DNA of 64,000 bases from the NCBI GenBank assembly GCA_963851095.1, contig CAWKOX010000004.1, positions 102,854-166,853 on the forward strand, read 5' to 3'. The first letter of the stretch is position 1. The number at the start of each line of letters is the position of its first letter. Positions 26,456-35,390 of the stretch are shown piece after piece. This DNA comes from Oleispira sp963851095. GTDB taxonomy: Bacteria; Pseudomonadota; Gammaproteobacteria; Pseudomonadales; Oceanobacteraceae. The translations under genes and the position numbers were made by a program. The notes under the pieces are model-generated. The model made no database searches, had not been told where the DNA came from, and saw nothing but the letters and a program-made list of their open reading frames with translations.

Positions 26456-26722
26456 TTAACGCTCGTCTTCCCACTCACCGTCAGTGCTCTCATCAGCCAC
26501 TTCAGTCAAGCTAACTTCACCGCATTTAGCACACTTGCCTTCAACGATGATCACACCATTTAATTCATACTCTTTTGGCTCAACCATACCCAAATCGACT
26601 GCCTGACAGGCATTACACCAAGTTTGAGTTAGAAAGGCTTCCTGGTCTTCAGGAGTACGATCGGCAAAGTTGCGTTCAACAATTTCATCAGCCGTTGCTT
26701 CGTTGTTATTGGTATCAGTCAT
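26456..26722 (-). CDS. Small acidic zinc-ribbon-like protein
   Basis: An 88-residue acidic protein with two Cys-x2-Cys pairs: WCNAC at about 36-39 and CAKCG at about 64-67, spaced as in a zinc ribbon. The N-terminal third is rich in Asn, Glu and Asp. I do not recognise the family by name. No operon partner is apparent: it faces ytoQ and is divergent from the chemoreceptor. Metal binding is inferred from the cysteines only. Confidence 0.75.
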   Translation of the reverse strand: MTDTNNNEATADEIVERNFADRTPEDQEAFLTQTWCNACQAVDLGMVEPKEYELNGVIIVEGKCAKCGEVSLTEVADESTDGEWEDER

Positions 26723-26875
26723 AAAATTTCACTTTTAACATCATTAAGGTTTATTACAGCATTCTAACAGATCTAATACCTAACTATTAAACACTCTTAT
26801 CACTTTTATTCCATGCGAGATAAAAAATTCTAGCTAGACTTAATAGATTAATTACTAATTTGACTAAGGTTTGTC

Positions 26876-29197
26876 ATGAATTTTAAAATTAAGCAGCAGT
26901 TAATTATCGCCTTTATTGCAATTGCAACAGTGTCTATCCTAATTTCTTCAATATTAATTGGCACTAATGCCATATCAGAATCAGAAGCTGCTATAAAACA
27001 TCAAGTCGAACAAAAGCTGGTAGCCGCTCGTGATCTAAAAAAGAGCCAAGTCGAAGACTACTTCAATCTCATTAACAACCAAATAAAGGTCGCCTCTTCG
27101 TCCCCTTGGCTCATAAATGCCACAGACAGCCTTAAAACAGCATTTTTTGACTACCCACTTCAATTCGGAGAAAAAATTGAACTCTCGACCATAGAGCATT
27201 ATTACAACAATGAATTCAATCGTGTCTATAAAGATAGGAATGACGGCCAAAGTGCTGACATCAACAAATTATTTACCAACCTCAGTGATAATGCACTTCC
27301 TCTTCAACAAGACTATATCGCGCTAAATACAAACCCTCTTGGCAGTAAAGATAGCTTAATAAAAACCAACAACAACTCTACCTACGACCGATTACACCAA
27401 GAGTATCACCCTGCTTTACGCAAATACTTAAAGACCTATGGTTTTTACGACATATTCATTGTAGAGCCTGACTCTGGACACATTGTCTATTCAGTTTTTA
27501 AGGAACTTGATTTCGCAACATCACTATTAACTGGCCCCTATCGTAATTCAGGACTCGCAGAAGCTTTTAACCAGGGAATGAAACTCAAAAACCCTGATGA
27601 TTCGGTACTCATCGATTTCGCTCCCTATGTCCCCTCATACAGCGCTGCAGCCTCCTTCATCGCCTCACCGATAATGCGTAATGGTAAGCGTCTTGGTATT
27701 CTCATTTATCAAATGCCCATTGATGGAATTAATGACATCATGACAAACAGAAAGTCATGGAAAGATACCGGCTTTGGTGAATCAGGAGAAACCTATCTTG
27801 TCGGTAATGACAACTTGTTACGCAGTCAAAGTCGCTTTTTAATCGAAGATAAAAATGGCTATTTAGCCGCAATGAAATCACAGACCGACAAAGCAACGTT
27901 AGCGAAAATCAATGCAACGGAATCTGCTATCGGCTTACAATCAGTTAATAACATCAGCACTCAGCGAGCAGGGGCTGGGGGATCTGGTGTTAGCTACCTA
28001 AAAGATTACAGAGGCGAACCCGTCATCTCTGCTTACACCCCCATCACAGTTCAAGGTCACACTTGGGCCCTACTCAGTGAAATAGACCAAAAAGAAGCTT
28101 TTTTTCACCTAGAAGAACTGATCGATTCAATCATTCTCACAACGCTTATTACAGCAATCGCATTAATTTTAACGATGGCCGGTCTAGGAGCTCTATTTAC
28201 TCGCATTCTCGTGCGTCCAATCGAGACTTTCTCTGATAAAGTCACACAGATAACCAGTCAGAAAGATCTAACCTTACGCGTTTCTACCAAAGGGGATAAT
28301 GAATTCTCAATTCTAGGTGTTGCATTAAACTCAATGCTCGATAGCCTGACTACTTTTACCGGTAACATGCGTGACAGCGCAGAGCACCTTGAAACCAATT
28401 CAAGTCAATTAAATCAAGCCTCCATGGATGCAGCTGAACAAGTCAATCAACAAAATGCCGAAGTTAATGCCGCAGCAACCGCCACCACAGAGCTAAGCGC
28501 ATCGATCAGTGAAGTTGCGCAAAGTGCAGAACAGGCCGCTAACCAAATGCGCACAACGAGAGATCAAGTCAATAACAGCATGAAAGTGGCGAATGAGACT
28601 CAGGCAGACATTTATAAGCTTCAGGAAAATATGGACAACGCAATTGGTGCAATGGCTCAACTAGAAACTGAAAGCCAAGGTATTGGAGCGGTTTTAGACG
28701 TTATACAAAACATTGCTGAGCAAACAAATCTATTAGCCTTAAATGCTGCTATTGAAGCAGCTCGTGCGGGGGAACAAGGCCGAGGCTTTGCGGTAGTTGC
28801 CGACGAAGTAAGAACACTTGCTAGTCGAACAGCCTCATCAACTGGAGAGATTCGAACCAAAATTGAATCACTTCAAAAAGGGGTAGAAATAGCACTCGTT
28901 TCTGTTCAGGCTTCGCAGGAAAACACACAAGTCAGCATCAAAAAAGTCGAGTCAACCGTCAGTTCAATGCAAGAAGTTACTGGTTATGTTGATCAAGTAG
29001 ATCAAATGAATGCTCATATTGCCACTGCAGCAGAAGAGCAAAGCTATGTTACTGAAGAAATTAACCGTAACGTCCTATTAATTAAAGACCTCTCAGATAC
29101 CATACTGCAACACGCTACTAGCATAACGGGCTTAAGCGACGAAGTGAGTGCTATATCGGTCGATATTCATCAACAGGTCGATCAGTTTAAAACCTAA
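26876..29197 (+). CDS. Methyl-accepting chemotaxis protein with large periplasmic sensor
   Basis: A 773-residue transducer. Helix 1 at about 8-30, a long periplasmic region of about 380 residues of the Cache type (its second half contains GFGESGETYLVG and ends with the AYTPITVQGHTWALLSEID block typical of Cache membrane-proximal parts), helix 2 at about 415-440, HAMP, then a methyl-accepting signalling domain whose tip is EQTNLLALNAAIEAARAGEQ. No C-terminal CheR-docking pentapeptide is seen. Cache domains sense small ligands such as amino or organic acids; the ligand is not predictable. No che genes are adjacent. A strong terminator follows. Confidence 0.93.
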   Translation: MNFKIKQQLIIAFIAIATVSILISSILIGTNAISESEAAIKHQVEQKLVAARDLKKSQVEDYFNLINNQIKVASSSPWLINATDSLKTAFFDYPLQFGEKIELSTIEHYYNNEFNRVYKDRNDGQSADINKLFTNLSDNALPLQQDYIALNTNPLGSKDSLIKTNNNSTYDRLHQEYHPALRKYLKTYGFYDIFIVEPDSGHIVYSVFKELDFATSLLTGPYRNSGLAEAFNQGMKLKNPDDSVLIDFAPYVPSYSAAASFIASPIMRNGKRLGILIYQMPIDGINDIMTNRKSWKDTGFGESGETYLVGNDNLLRSQSRFLIEDKNGYLAAMKSQTDKATLAKINATESAIGLQSVNNISTQRAGAGGSGVSYLKDYRGEPVISAYTPITVQGHTWALLSEIDQKEAFFHLEELIDSIILTTLITAIALILTMAGLGALFTRILVRPIETFSDKVTQITSQKDLTLRVSTKGDNEFSILGVALNSMLDSLTTFTGNMRDSAEHLETNSSQLNQASMDAAEQVNQQNAEVNAAATATTELSASISEVAQSAEQAANQMRTTRDQVNNSMKVANETQADIYKLQENMDNAIGAMAQLETESQGIGAVLDVIQNIAEQTNLLALNAAIEAARAGEQGRGFAVVADEVRTLASRTASSTGEIRTKIESLQKGVEIALVSVQASQENTQVSIKKVESTVSSMQEVTGYVDQVDQMNAHIATAAEEQSYVTEEINRNVLLIKDLSDTILQHATSITGLSDEVSAISVDIHQQVDQFKT

Positions 29198-29220
29198 TTC
29201 ATACTTATATAGCGCCCACA

Positions 29221-29268
29221 AAAAAGCCGCTGCCCTCTTTAATTACCTAAAGAGAACAGCGGCTTTTT
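29221..29268. terminator. Strong intrinsic terminator after the chemoreceptor
   Basis: AAAAAGCCGCTG (29221-29232) pairs with CAGCGGCTTTTT (29257-29268), with an inner stem CTCTTTA/TAAAGAG. The T-run makes it a classic terminator for the + strand chemoreceptor gene, and the A-run makes it usable for fadA on the other strand. Confidence 0.92.
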
Positions 29269-29292
29269 GTTACAACGTATTTAGCAGGCTTG

Positions 29293-29353
29293 AATTACTT
29301 CAAACACTCCCAACCAGCAGCGATATTTCGACTCAAGAGCCCCATGCCGATAC
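29293..29353 (-). pseudogene. Degenerate second copy of the fadA 3' end
   Basis: Just beyond the fadA stop, the minus strand reads SIGMGLLSRNIAAGWECLK and a TAA at 29295-29297. This resembles the true fadA end, which reads CIGMGQGIATVWERLK-stop with the same TTACTTCAAAC-x-CTCCCAA DNA. About 60 bases are duplicated and have since diverged, with indel differences. It is a fossil of a duplicated or replaced thiolase gene end. Confidence 0.72.
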
Positions 29354-29373
29354 TGATTAGGCGCGTTAAGAAA

Positions 29374-30552
29374 TTACTTCAAACGCTCCCAAACTGTTGC
29401 AATACCCTGACCCATGCCAATACACATAGTAGAAACACCGAACTGAGCATCTTTCTGCTCAAGAACGTTGATCAAAGTTGTAGAGATACGAGCACCAGAA
29501 CAACCTAGTGGGTGACCAAGAGCGATCGCACCACCGTGGATGTTAACGATTTCGTCAGCCTTGTCTTTAAGACCAAGGTCTTTAACACAAGGAAGAGACT
29601 GAGCAGCGAATGCTTCGTTCAATTCCCAGAAATCGATGTCTGCAGCAGTTAAGCCAGCACGCTTAAGTGCTTTCTTAGTTGCAGGAACAGGACCGTAACC
29701 CATGATCGCAGCATCACAACCGGCAACCGCCATTGCTTTGATACGTGCACGAGGCTTAAGGCCTAGCTCTTTAGCTTTCTTGCCGCTCATAAGCAACATA
29801 GCAGCCGCACCATCAGTGATCTGAGAAGAAGTTGCTGCCGTAACAGTACCTGCCGCTGGATCGAAAGCTGGACGTAACTTAGCTAAAGTTTCAAGAGTTG
29901 TTTCTGGGCGAATAGTTTCGTCCTGAGTCATCAAGAATTGCTTACCATCTGCATCATGCGCATACATAGGAACGATTTCATTTTTGAAATCACCTTCGTC
30001 TGTCGCTTTCTGTGCAAGGCGGTGAGAACGCTCAGCAAAAGCATCCTGCTGTGCACGAGAAATACCGTGCATCTTACCTAACATTTCAGCCGTAAGACCC
30101 ATCATGTTAGATGCTTTAGCAGAGTACTTTGAAGATGCAGGGTTATGATCGAAACCATGCTGCATGTTCACGTGACCCATGTGCTCAACACCACCAACAA
30201 CGAATACATCACCGTTGCCAGTTTGAATTGCTTGTGCCGCTGTATGGATTGCAGACATTGCTGAACCACATAAACGGTTAACAGTTTGTGCAGCCGCTTC
30301 TTTTGGAATCGAAGTCATCAAAGAAATTTGACGCGCAACGTTAAAACCTTGTTCCAAAGTTTGGTTTACACAACCCCAGATCACATCTTCAACATCAGAT
30401 GCTTTAGCGCCAGGGTTACGCTCAAAAAGAGCGTTAATTAGGTTTGCAGAAATGTCTTCAGCACGTACGTTACGAAATGCGCCGTTACGAGAACGGGCCA
30501 TTGGTGAACGTACTGCGTCAATTACAACTACATCATTATCTTCGTAGCTCAT
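29374..30552 (-). CDS. fadA: 3-ketoacyl-CoA thiolase (fatty acid oxidation complex beta subunit)
   Basis: A thiolase of 392 residues that cleaves 3-ketoacyl-CoA with CoA to acetyl-CoA and shortened acyl-CoA. The nucleophile is Cys95 (NRLCGSAMS), with GGAIALGHPLGCSGAR and the C-terminal CIGMGQG supplying His and the second Cys. The start ATG at 30552 (MSYEDND) is preceded by AGGAGA five bases upstream; a longer frame to 30579 adds nine residues and has no such site. It follows fadB by 28 bases and forms the alpha2-beta2 complex with it. The product is intact while its partner gene is broken. Confidence 0.97.
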   Translation of the reverse strand: MSYEDNDVVVIDAVRSPMARSRNGAFRNVRAEDISANLINALFERNPGAKASDVEDVIWGCVNQTLEQGFNVARQISLMTSIPKEAAAQTVNRLCGSAMSAIHTAAQAIQTGNGDVFVVGGVEHMGHVNMQHGFDHNPASSKYSAKASNMMGLTAEMLGKMHGISRAQQDAFAERSHRLAQKATDEGDFKNEIVPMYAHDADGKQFLMTQDETIRPETTLETLAKLRPAFDPAAGTVTAATSSQITDGAAAMLLMSGKKAKELGLKPRARIKAMAVAGCDAAIMGYGPVPATKKALKRAGLTAADIDFWELNEAFAAQSLPCVKDLGLKDKADEIVNIHGGAIALGHPLGCSGARISTTLINVLEQKDAQFGVSTMCIGMGQGIATVWERLK

Positions 30553-30579
30553 TTGTATTCTCCTAGTCTCGTTCGTCAA

Positions 30580-32055
30580 TTAACCGAAGTAGCTTTCGCC
30601 ATTAGCAGCCATCTCACGCATCTTGTCAGTCACGTGGTATAGAGGGCTAATGTCTTTGTACTTATCAGCAAGTTCAACGAAGTTAGCAAGACCAACTGTG
30701 TCGATGTAACGTAGAGCACCACCACGGAATGGAGGGAAGCCAACGCCAAATACCAAAGCCATATCCGCTTCTTCAGCAGTATCTACGATGCCTTCTTCAA
30801 GACAACGAACAACTTCGTTACACATTGGGATCATGCAGCGAGCAATGATTTCTTCAGCGTCGAAGTCTTTAGCTTCACCCAATACAGGCGCAAGCAACTC
30901 AAGAATAGACTCATCGAAAACTTTCTTCGGCTTGCCTTTCTTATCTTCAACGTAGGTGTAGAAACCTTTGTTATTTTTCTGACCGTAGAAACCGTTTTCG
31001 TACAATACATCCATAGCAGATGTAAAGTCAGCTTTCATGCGCTCAGGGAAACCTTCAGCCATAACGTCGTTAGCGTGCTTACCAGTATCGATACCCACAA
31101 CGTCCATTAGATAAGCTGGACCCATTGGGAAACCAAACTTCTCCATTACTTTATCTACTTGACGGAAATCAGCACCGTCTTTCAATAGAGAAGCGAAACC
31201 GCCGAAGTAAGGGAACAATACACGGTTAACCAAGAAACCTGGGCAATCGTTAACAACTACTGGGGTTTTACCCATTTTCTTAGCATAAGCTACAGTCGTT
31301 GCTACCGCTTCTTCAGAAGTCTTCTCACCACGGATGATCTCAACAAGAGGCATCATGTGTACTGGGTTAAAGAAGTGCATACCTAAGAAGTTTTCAGGAC
31401 GCTTAACGCTCTTCGCTAGGAAGTCGATAGAGATAGTAGAAGTGTTAGAAGCAACGATAGCATTTTCGCCAACATGACTTTCAACTTCAGCTAAAACAAT
31501 ACCTTTAACTTTAGGGTTTTCAACAACCGCTTCAACAACAACATCAACGTCACCAAACTCTGCATAAGACAAAGTTGGACGGATGCGGTTAAGGGCTTCA
31601 CCCATCGCAAGAGGCTTCATTTTCTTACGCTCAACGCGCTTAGAAAGAAGCTTGTTTGCTTCACTCAAACCTAACTCGATACCCGCTTCAGCGATATCTT
31701 TCATTAGGATTGGCGTGCCTTTAAGTGCAGAAATATAAGCGATACCACCACCCATAATACCAGCACCCAATACTGCAGCCTTGTTTGTAGGCTTAGCAAT
31801 GGCATCATATTCTTTGGCTTTTTTCTTCAACAACTGATCGTTATTGAACAAACCGATAAGTGCTTGAGACTCAGTCGTCTTAGCTAGCTTAGCGAAACCT
31901 TTTGCTTCAACAGCAAGTGCCTTGTCACGAGTCAGGTTGTGATGCTTCTGCATAACCTTGATCGCTTCGATTGGCGCAGGGTATTGACCCTTAGTCTGAC
32001 CTTTAACGAAACCTTTAGCAGTTTCGAAAACCATCATACTTTCCATCGAGTTCAA
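30580..32055 (-). CDS. fadB: FadB C-terminal part: 3-hydroxyacyl-CoA dehydrogenase domains (frameshifted gene)
   Basis: This 491-residue frame carries the NAD-binding motif GAGIMGGGIAY (about 96-106), the dehydrogenase catalytic segment MHFFNPVHMMPLVEI, and two C-terminal dehydrogenase helical domains, as in FadB after residue about 225. It is not a separate gene: its frame runs upstream past the first ATG to about 32091, reading EARRAVKTGKGLLNS, which continues the FadB sequence broken off in the N-terminal fragment. If made on its own from an internal ATG (32055 or a few codons later, where GGA precedes ATG-ATG) it would be a free dehydrogenase. The 28 bases to fadA are normal for fadBA. 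Confidence 0.88.
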   Translation of the reverse strand: MNSMESMMVFETAKGFVKGQTKGQYPAPIEAIKVMQKHHNLTRDKALAVEAKGFAKLAKTTESQALIGLFNNDQLLKKKAKEYDAIAKPTNKAAVLGAGIMGGGIAYISALKGTPILMKDIAEAGIELGLSEANKLLSKRVERKKMKPLAMGEALNRIRPTLSYAEFGDVDVVVEAVVENPKVKGIVLAEVESHVGENAIVASNTSTISIDFLAKSVKRPENFLGMHFFNPVHMMPLVEIIRGEKTSEEAVATTVAYAKKMGKTPVVVNDCPGFLVNRVLFPYFGGFASLLKDGADFRQVDKVMEKFGFPMGPAYLMDVVGIDTGKHANDVMAEGFPERMKADFTSAMDVLYENGFYGQKNNKGFYTYVEDKKGKPKKVFDESILELLAPVLGEAKDFDAEEIIARCMIPMCNEVVRCLEEGIVDTAEEADMALVFGVGFPPFRGGALRYIDTVGLANFVELADKYKDISPLYHVTDKMREMAANGESYFG

Positions 32056-32071
32056 AAGACCTTTACCAGTC

Positions 32072-32728
32072 TTAACAGCGCGACGTGCTTCGATAGTCTA
32101 ATTCGCCAGCAATGGCAGAGTTAAGCATAGCGATAGACTGTTCGCGAAGTGCTTCAGGAGCAACTACTGCGTCAACAGCGCCCATTTTCAGAGCTTTATC
32201 AGCACGATTCTCAGCGCCCATGCAGATCCATTCGATCGCATTATCAGCACCAATTACACGAGACAGACGAACTGTACCGCCGAAACCAGGCATAAGACCT
32301 AGCTTAACTTCTGGCAAACCTACTTTGGCTTTTTCAGACATAACTCGGAAGTCAGTCGATAAGCACATTTCGAAACCGCCACCCAACGCAATACCGTTGA
32401 TTGCAGTTAGAGTAGGAACTGGTAAATCTTCAATCGCGTTGAAGATTTCGTTGCCGGATAGAATCCACTCAACAATTTCTTCTTCAGGAAGTTTGAACGC
32501 ATCCCCGAATTCAGTGATATCAGCACCAACGATAAAGCAATCTTTACCAGAGGTTACTAAAACACCTTTAACGTCGCTGTTGCCTTTAATGGCAGCAGTT
32601 GCCGCTTTTAAATCTTCAAGAGTCACACGGTTAAACTTGTTAACAGACTCTCCATCAAGATTGAAGTTTAGTTCGGCAATGCCGTCTTCAATCATCTTCA
32701 CCGTGATGGCTGTACCGTCGTAAATCAT
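32072..32728 (-). CDS. fadB: FadB N-terminal part: enoyl-CoA hydratase/isomerase domain (frameshifted gene)
   Basis: The first 218 residues of FadB: start MIYDGTAITVK (ATG at 32728, with GGAGA upstream), hydratase oxyanion and active-site blocks (ADITEF; LNGIALGGGFEMCLSTDFRV-type region), and GLMPGFGGT. The frame ends in STSRC-stop at 32072-32074, where FadB should continue DY-EARRAV. Dropping one base near 32092 restores a full protein of about 715 residues with the downstream frame. The break falls at the linker between hydratase and dehydrogenase parts. Frameshift mutation, sequencing error and, less likely, recoding are the options. Confidence 0.88.
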   Translation of the reverse strand: MIYDGTAITVKMIEDGIAELNFNLDGESVNKFNRVTLEDLKAATAAIKGNSDVKGVLVTSGKDCFIVGADITEFGDAFKLPEEEIVEWILSGNEIFNAIEDLPVPTLTAINGIALGGGFEMCLSTDFRVMSEKAKVGLPEVKLGLMPGFGGTVRLSRVIGADNAIEWICMGAENRADKALKMGAVDAVVAPEALREQSIAMLNSAIAGELDYRSTSRC

Positions 32729-32731
32729 CAA

Positions 32732-33179
32732 ATGATCTCCACGTAGGGTTAGCTAAATAACTGCAGAAGCGAAATACTAACGCAGCTTCTTGCACTGAGA
32801 TAACGGCTAATCGTCTAAAAAACAGACAATTCATACGACCGTTTGAATCTAGTCGAACACAATCCGCGAAAGCCTTGAAAAAGTCAAGAGGATGTCGCTA
32901 TTGCTCGCAGAAGAATAGCCCTTTTTCTAAATTTGGAACAACTTTGTAGCAAAATAGTGACGACCAAAGGTAATAATCGAAGAAATTCTTAAAGATCTTC
33001 AGTTTCAATAACCTATTTGCCTTTATATTAACAGTCACAACCTTTAAAAACGCCCTTCTAGTACAATCAACTGAGCTTTCAATTTTTTTGTTACCTTTTG
33101 TAACTACCCCTATGGAATACCCCTTATTTTCCTTAGTATGAAAGCGTTAGTAGTACACAAATAAATATAAATAATTAAT
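32732..33179. other. Intergenic region between fadB and the 33.2-kb gene
   Basis: About 450 bases between divergent genes. A short inverted repeat CTTGA-5-TCAAG lies at 32874-32888 and could be an operator, but the arms are only five bases long. I see no gene, no clear FadR/PsrA site, and no strong sigma-70 promoter that I would name. AT content rises towards the right. Confidence 0.5.
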
Positions 33180-33188
33180 GTGGATGCC

Positions 33189-33986
33189 ATGATAACTTTA
33201 CAAAATATTAGAAGCTCGCTTCTTATCGTACTGTCTGTGCTTACATTTCAGGCTTCAGCGACACCTCAAGAATTATTAAGTGATGTCCATAAATTACGAC
33301 TGCTTTCAACTGGATTAATGACTAATTTCTATATGTACTCAGGATTGGACGCCGATGCGAAGTACGGTAAAAAAATCATAGAAAATCTAGCAACCTTTGA
33401 AACAATGTTAGCAAAAGCCAAAGCCCTACCCGCAGCGGAAGGCATCAGCGATTCATTAAGTGAAGTCGATACTAATTGGAATGAGTTTAATAAATTAATG
33501 CGCATCAACTATGGCGACATGGAGAAACAAGGCTTTCCCAATGTACGTTTAGTCGATGAAATGGGGAAAACCCATACGGTATTACTTAAATCCCTATCAA
33601 AAGCGTATATCGATACCGAAATCAGTACGGGAACCAAGCCCGTTAAAGCCGTTGAAGTAGCGCGTACCCTATCAGTTACTATTTCTGAAATTACATCTCA
33701 GTATTCAGCCAGAGGCACATCCAACCTTGGCCAGGTTTTCATGGGCTCTTACGAAAGAACTCTTGATCAAATGGCGACTGCGTTTGGACAAGACTTTACA
33801 AGTTTACAAGCTCAGATTGATACCACTGATAGTCGCGGCATCTTGCGCTCAATTGATAGTAAGTGGAGTTTCATAGAACGTTCGATTAAAAACTACAACG
33901 AAAATACCGTGCCGTTTTTAGTCACGAGCTATAGCGAACGTATTGTGGATCACTTAGAAGAGATTGTTGCACTTCACGATTTTTAA
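33189..33986 (+). CDS. Hypothetical exported helical protein
   Basis: About 265 residues with a signal peptide (about 1-25, cleavage after FQASA) and an almost wholly helical mature part with heptad-like spacing, resembling the four-helix ligand domains of chemoreceptors or PilJ, but with no membrane anchor or output domain. I cannot name a family. The ATG at 33189 (MITLQNIR) is preferred over the GTG at 33180. It lies upstream of the transporter genes on the same strand, about 315 bases from the next gene, so any link is only suggestive. Confidence 0.68.
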   Translation: MITLQNIRSSLLIVLSVLTFQASATPQELLSDVHKLRLLSTGLMTNFYMYSGLDADAKYGKKIIENLATFETMLAKAKALPAAEGISDSLSEVDTNWNEFNKLMRINYGDMEKQGFPNVRLVDEMGKTHTVLLKSLSKAYIDTEISTGTKPVKAVEVARTLSVTISEITSQYSARGTSNLGQVFMGSYERTLDQMATAFGQDFTSLQAQIDTTDSRGILRSIDSKWSFIERSIKNYNENTVPFLVTSYSERIVDHLEEIVALHDF

Positions 33987-34301
33987 ATCTAACCTTTTCG
34001 CCGCCCTATCTATGCCGCCCTATCTAAAGGGCGATTTACAAAGATGTGTAATCTGAATATCTTTGTCGGAATCCTCACCTTCTCCTCCCCATACCAAATC
34101 AACTAACATAATTTGCAAGGTTTTAATTTGACTCAAATCAAAAACTGAAGCTAATATGTGCTTAATTGTTTACAGACAAGCTATAATGTGAAATAGTTCC
34201 AGTCAGATTGTAGGACAATCTGGGCAAATGAACACCTTTGTTACAGCTTCTCTTACACTACTCACTCAATAAAAAAATAATAAAATAGTAGTGCCTGACC
34301 A
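33987..34301. other. Intergenic region with a small tandem repeat and hairpin
   Basis: GCCGCCCTATCT occurs at 34000-34011 and 34014-34025. The second copy forms a short hairpin, CGCCC (34016-34020) with GGGCG (34029-34033), a possible weak terminator for the upstream gene. The remaining 260 bases, before the lipoprotein gene, should hold its promoter; I see no element strong enough to name. Confidence 0.5.
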
Positions 34302-35354
34302 ATGATTAATATTATAAAACCTATCAGCAGCTCTATATTTAGCATAATGCTAATACTTTTAACTGTGTCCGGCTGCTCTCACAACCCTGTCTCACTAACC
34401 ACTGGATACGTTTTAGAAAGCATTGTCGAAGAAGAAACATTTCCTTATGTTCTCTCCCAAAGCGATCCAGATATTGCTTGTAACCTAGGTCAGTCATTCG
34501 AACATTTTTTAGGCTCAGTTAACGGCATGACGGGGTCAAAAAATAGCTACAACGCAATGATCCCACTACTATCTTCTCTATGCAGTGAAAACCGAGCACG
34601 CGAAGAAGAACTACGCTCCATTCGCGCATTAAGAAAACTCGATATTGAAGAAGCCAAAGACGCCAGGATCATACAACAACAATGGTTAGCCAAAACCGCA
34701 CAGCGTCGCTTAGATTCTTTCAATATTGGCATGCATGTTTACGAATTTGAAACCACTGACAACAACCCAGAATGCCCTACCTTTGATAAATCACGTGATG
34801 AAATATCTTTCATGCTATCAATCACTATGGGCGCACTGGCCATTAAAAATGATGCCGAATCAGGAATGATAGTCGGAGTTCCAAGAAGCATGGCCTCTTC
34901 TATTTTAGCCGCAGCTGGTTGTCTAGATAATGAAAAATGGGGTGGTGCTCCACGCGCCTTGCAAGCACTGCTATGGCAGCTTCTGCCAAATAAAAAACCC
35001 GCTAACATCACTCAAGATAACTGGGAAATCTTAGAGCATGCAAGCCGTAACACAATAGTTGCAGGCAACCACCTAGGCAATGCCTTACATGCCGTTACTG
35101 CAGAAATATCAGGTAATAAAGAAGAACTTTATAAAGCACTTACATTGTATAAAGAAACCGCCAGTAACAAAGCCTTCTCTAGCGGTGAGTTTCTAATGGT
35201 TGAAAAAGTTTCCATCTCATTTGTACAAGATATCTCCAATATTTTATGGACATCAGAAGTTGGTTCCCGCACCCCCCTTGGAGAACTAGGTAGCTTGCCT
35301 CCCACAATTCAACAAGATCAAAGTGAAGATGAGGATCTAGATTCACTTCTTTAA
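34302..35354 (+). CDS. TatT-like lipoprotein (TRAP transporter accessory)
   Basis: A 350-residue lipoprotein with lipobox ending in Cys25 (TVSGC). The mature part is helical: a block beginning YVLSQSDPDIACNLGQSFEHFL resembles the start of TRAP-associated TatT proteins, which form TPR-like helical trimers that dock a substrate-binding protein. Alanine-rich helices continue through about 310, and the C-terminus is acidic. It is the first of three same-strand genes with a solute-binding protein and a TRAP-type permease. The TatT call rests on weak sequence resemblance and strong context; an unrelated lipoprotein is possible. Confidence 0.65.
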   Translation: MINIIKPISSSIFSIMLILLTVSGCSHNPVSLTTGYVLESIVEEETFPYVLSQSDPDIACNLGQSFEHFLGSVNGMTGSKNSYNAMIPLLSSLCSENRAREEELRSIRALRKLDIEEAKDARIIQQQWLAKTAQRRLDSFNIGMHVYEFETTDNNPECPTFDKSRDEISFMLSITMGALAIKNDAESGMIVGVPRSMASSILAAAGCLDNEKWGGAPRALQALLWQLLPNKKPANITQDNWEILEHASRNTIVAGNHLGNALHAVTAEISGNKEELYKALTLYKETASNKAFSSGEFLMVEKVSISFVQDISNILWTSEVGSRTPLGELGSLPPTIQQDQSEDEDLDSLL

Positions 35355-35390
35355 CACTTTATATAATCTCTACATTCTAGGAATAGACAC

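Noticed and set aside
32072..32100. Programmed frameshift in fadB
   Set aside because: No slippery heptamer, Shine-Dalgarno-like stimulator or strong downstream hairpin is visible at the junction, and the family is not known for recoding. A mutation or error is simpler.
32112..32723. Open frame of 203 codons on the + strand opposite fadB
   Set aside because: It is the mirror of the hydratase domain of fadB; composition (Ser/Ala/Pro-rich) is that of an antisense shadow and no family marks or start signals are seen.
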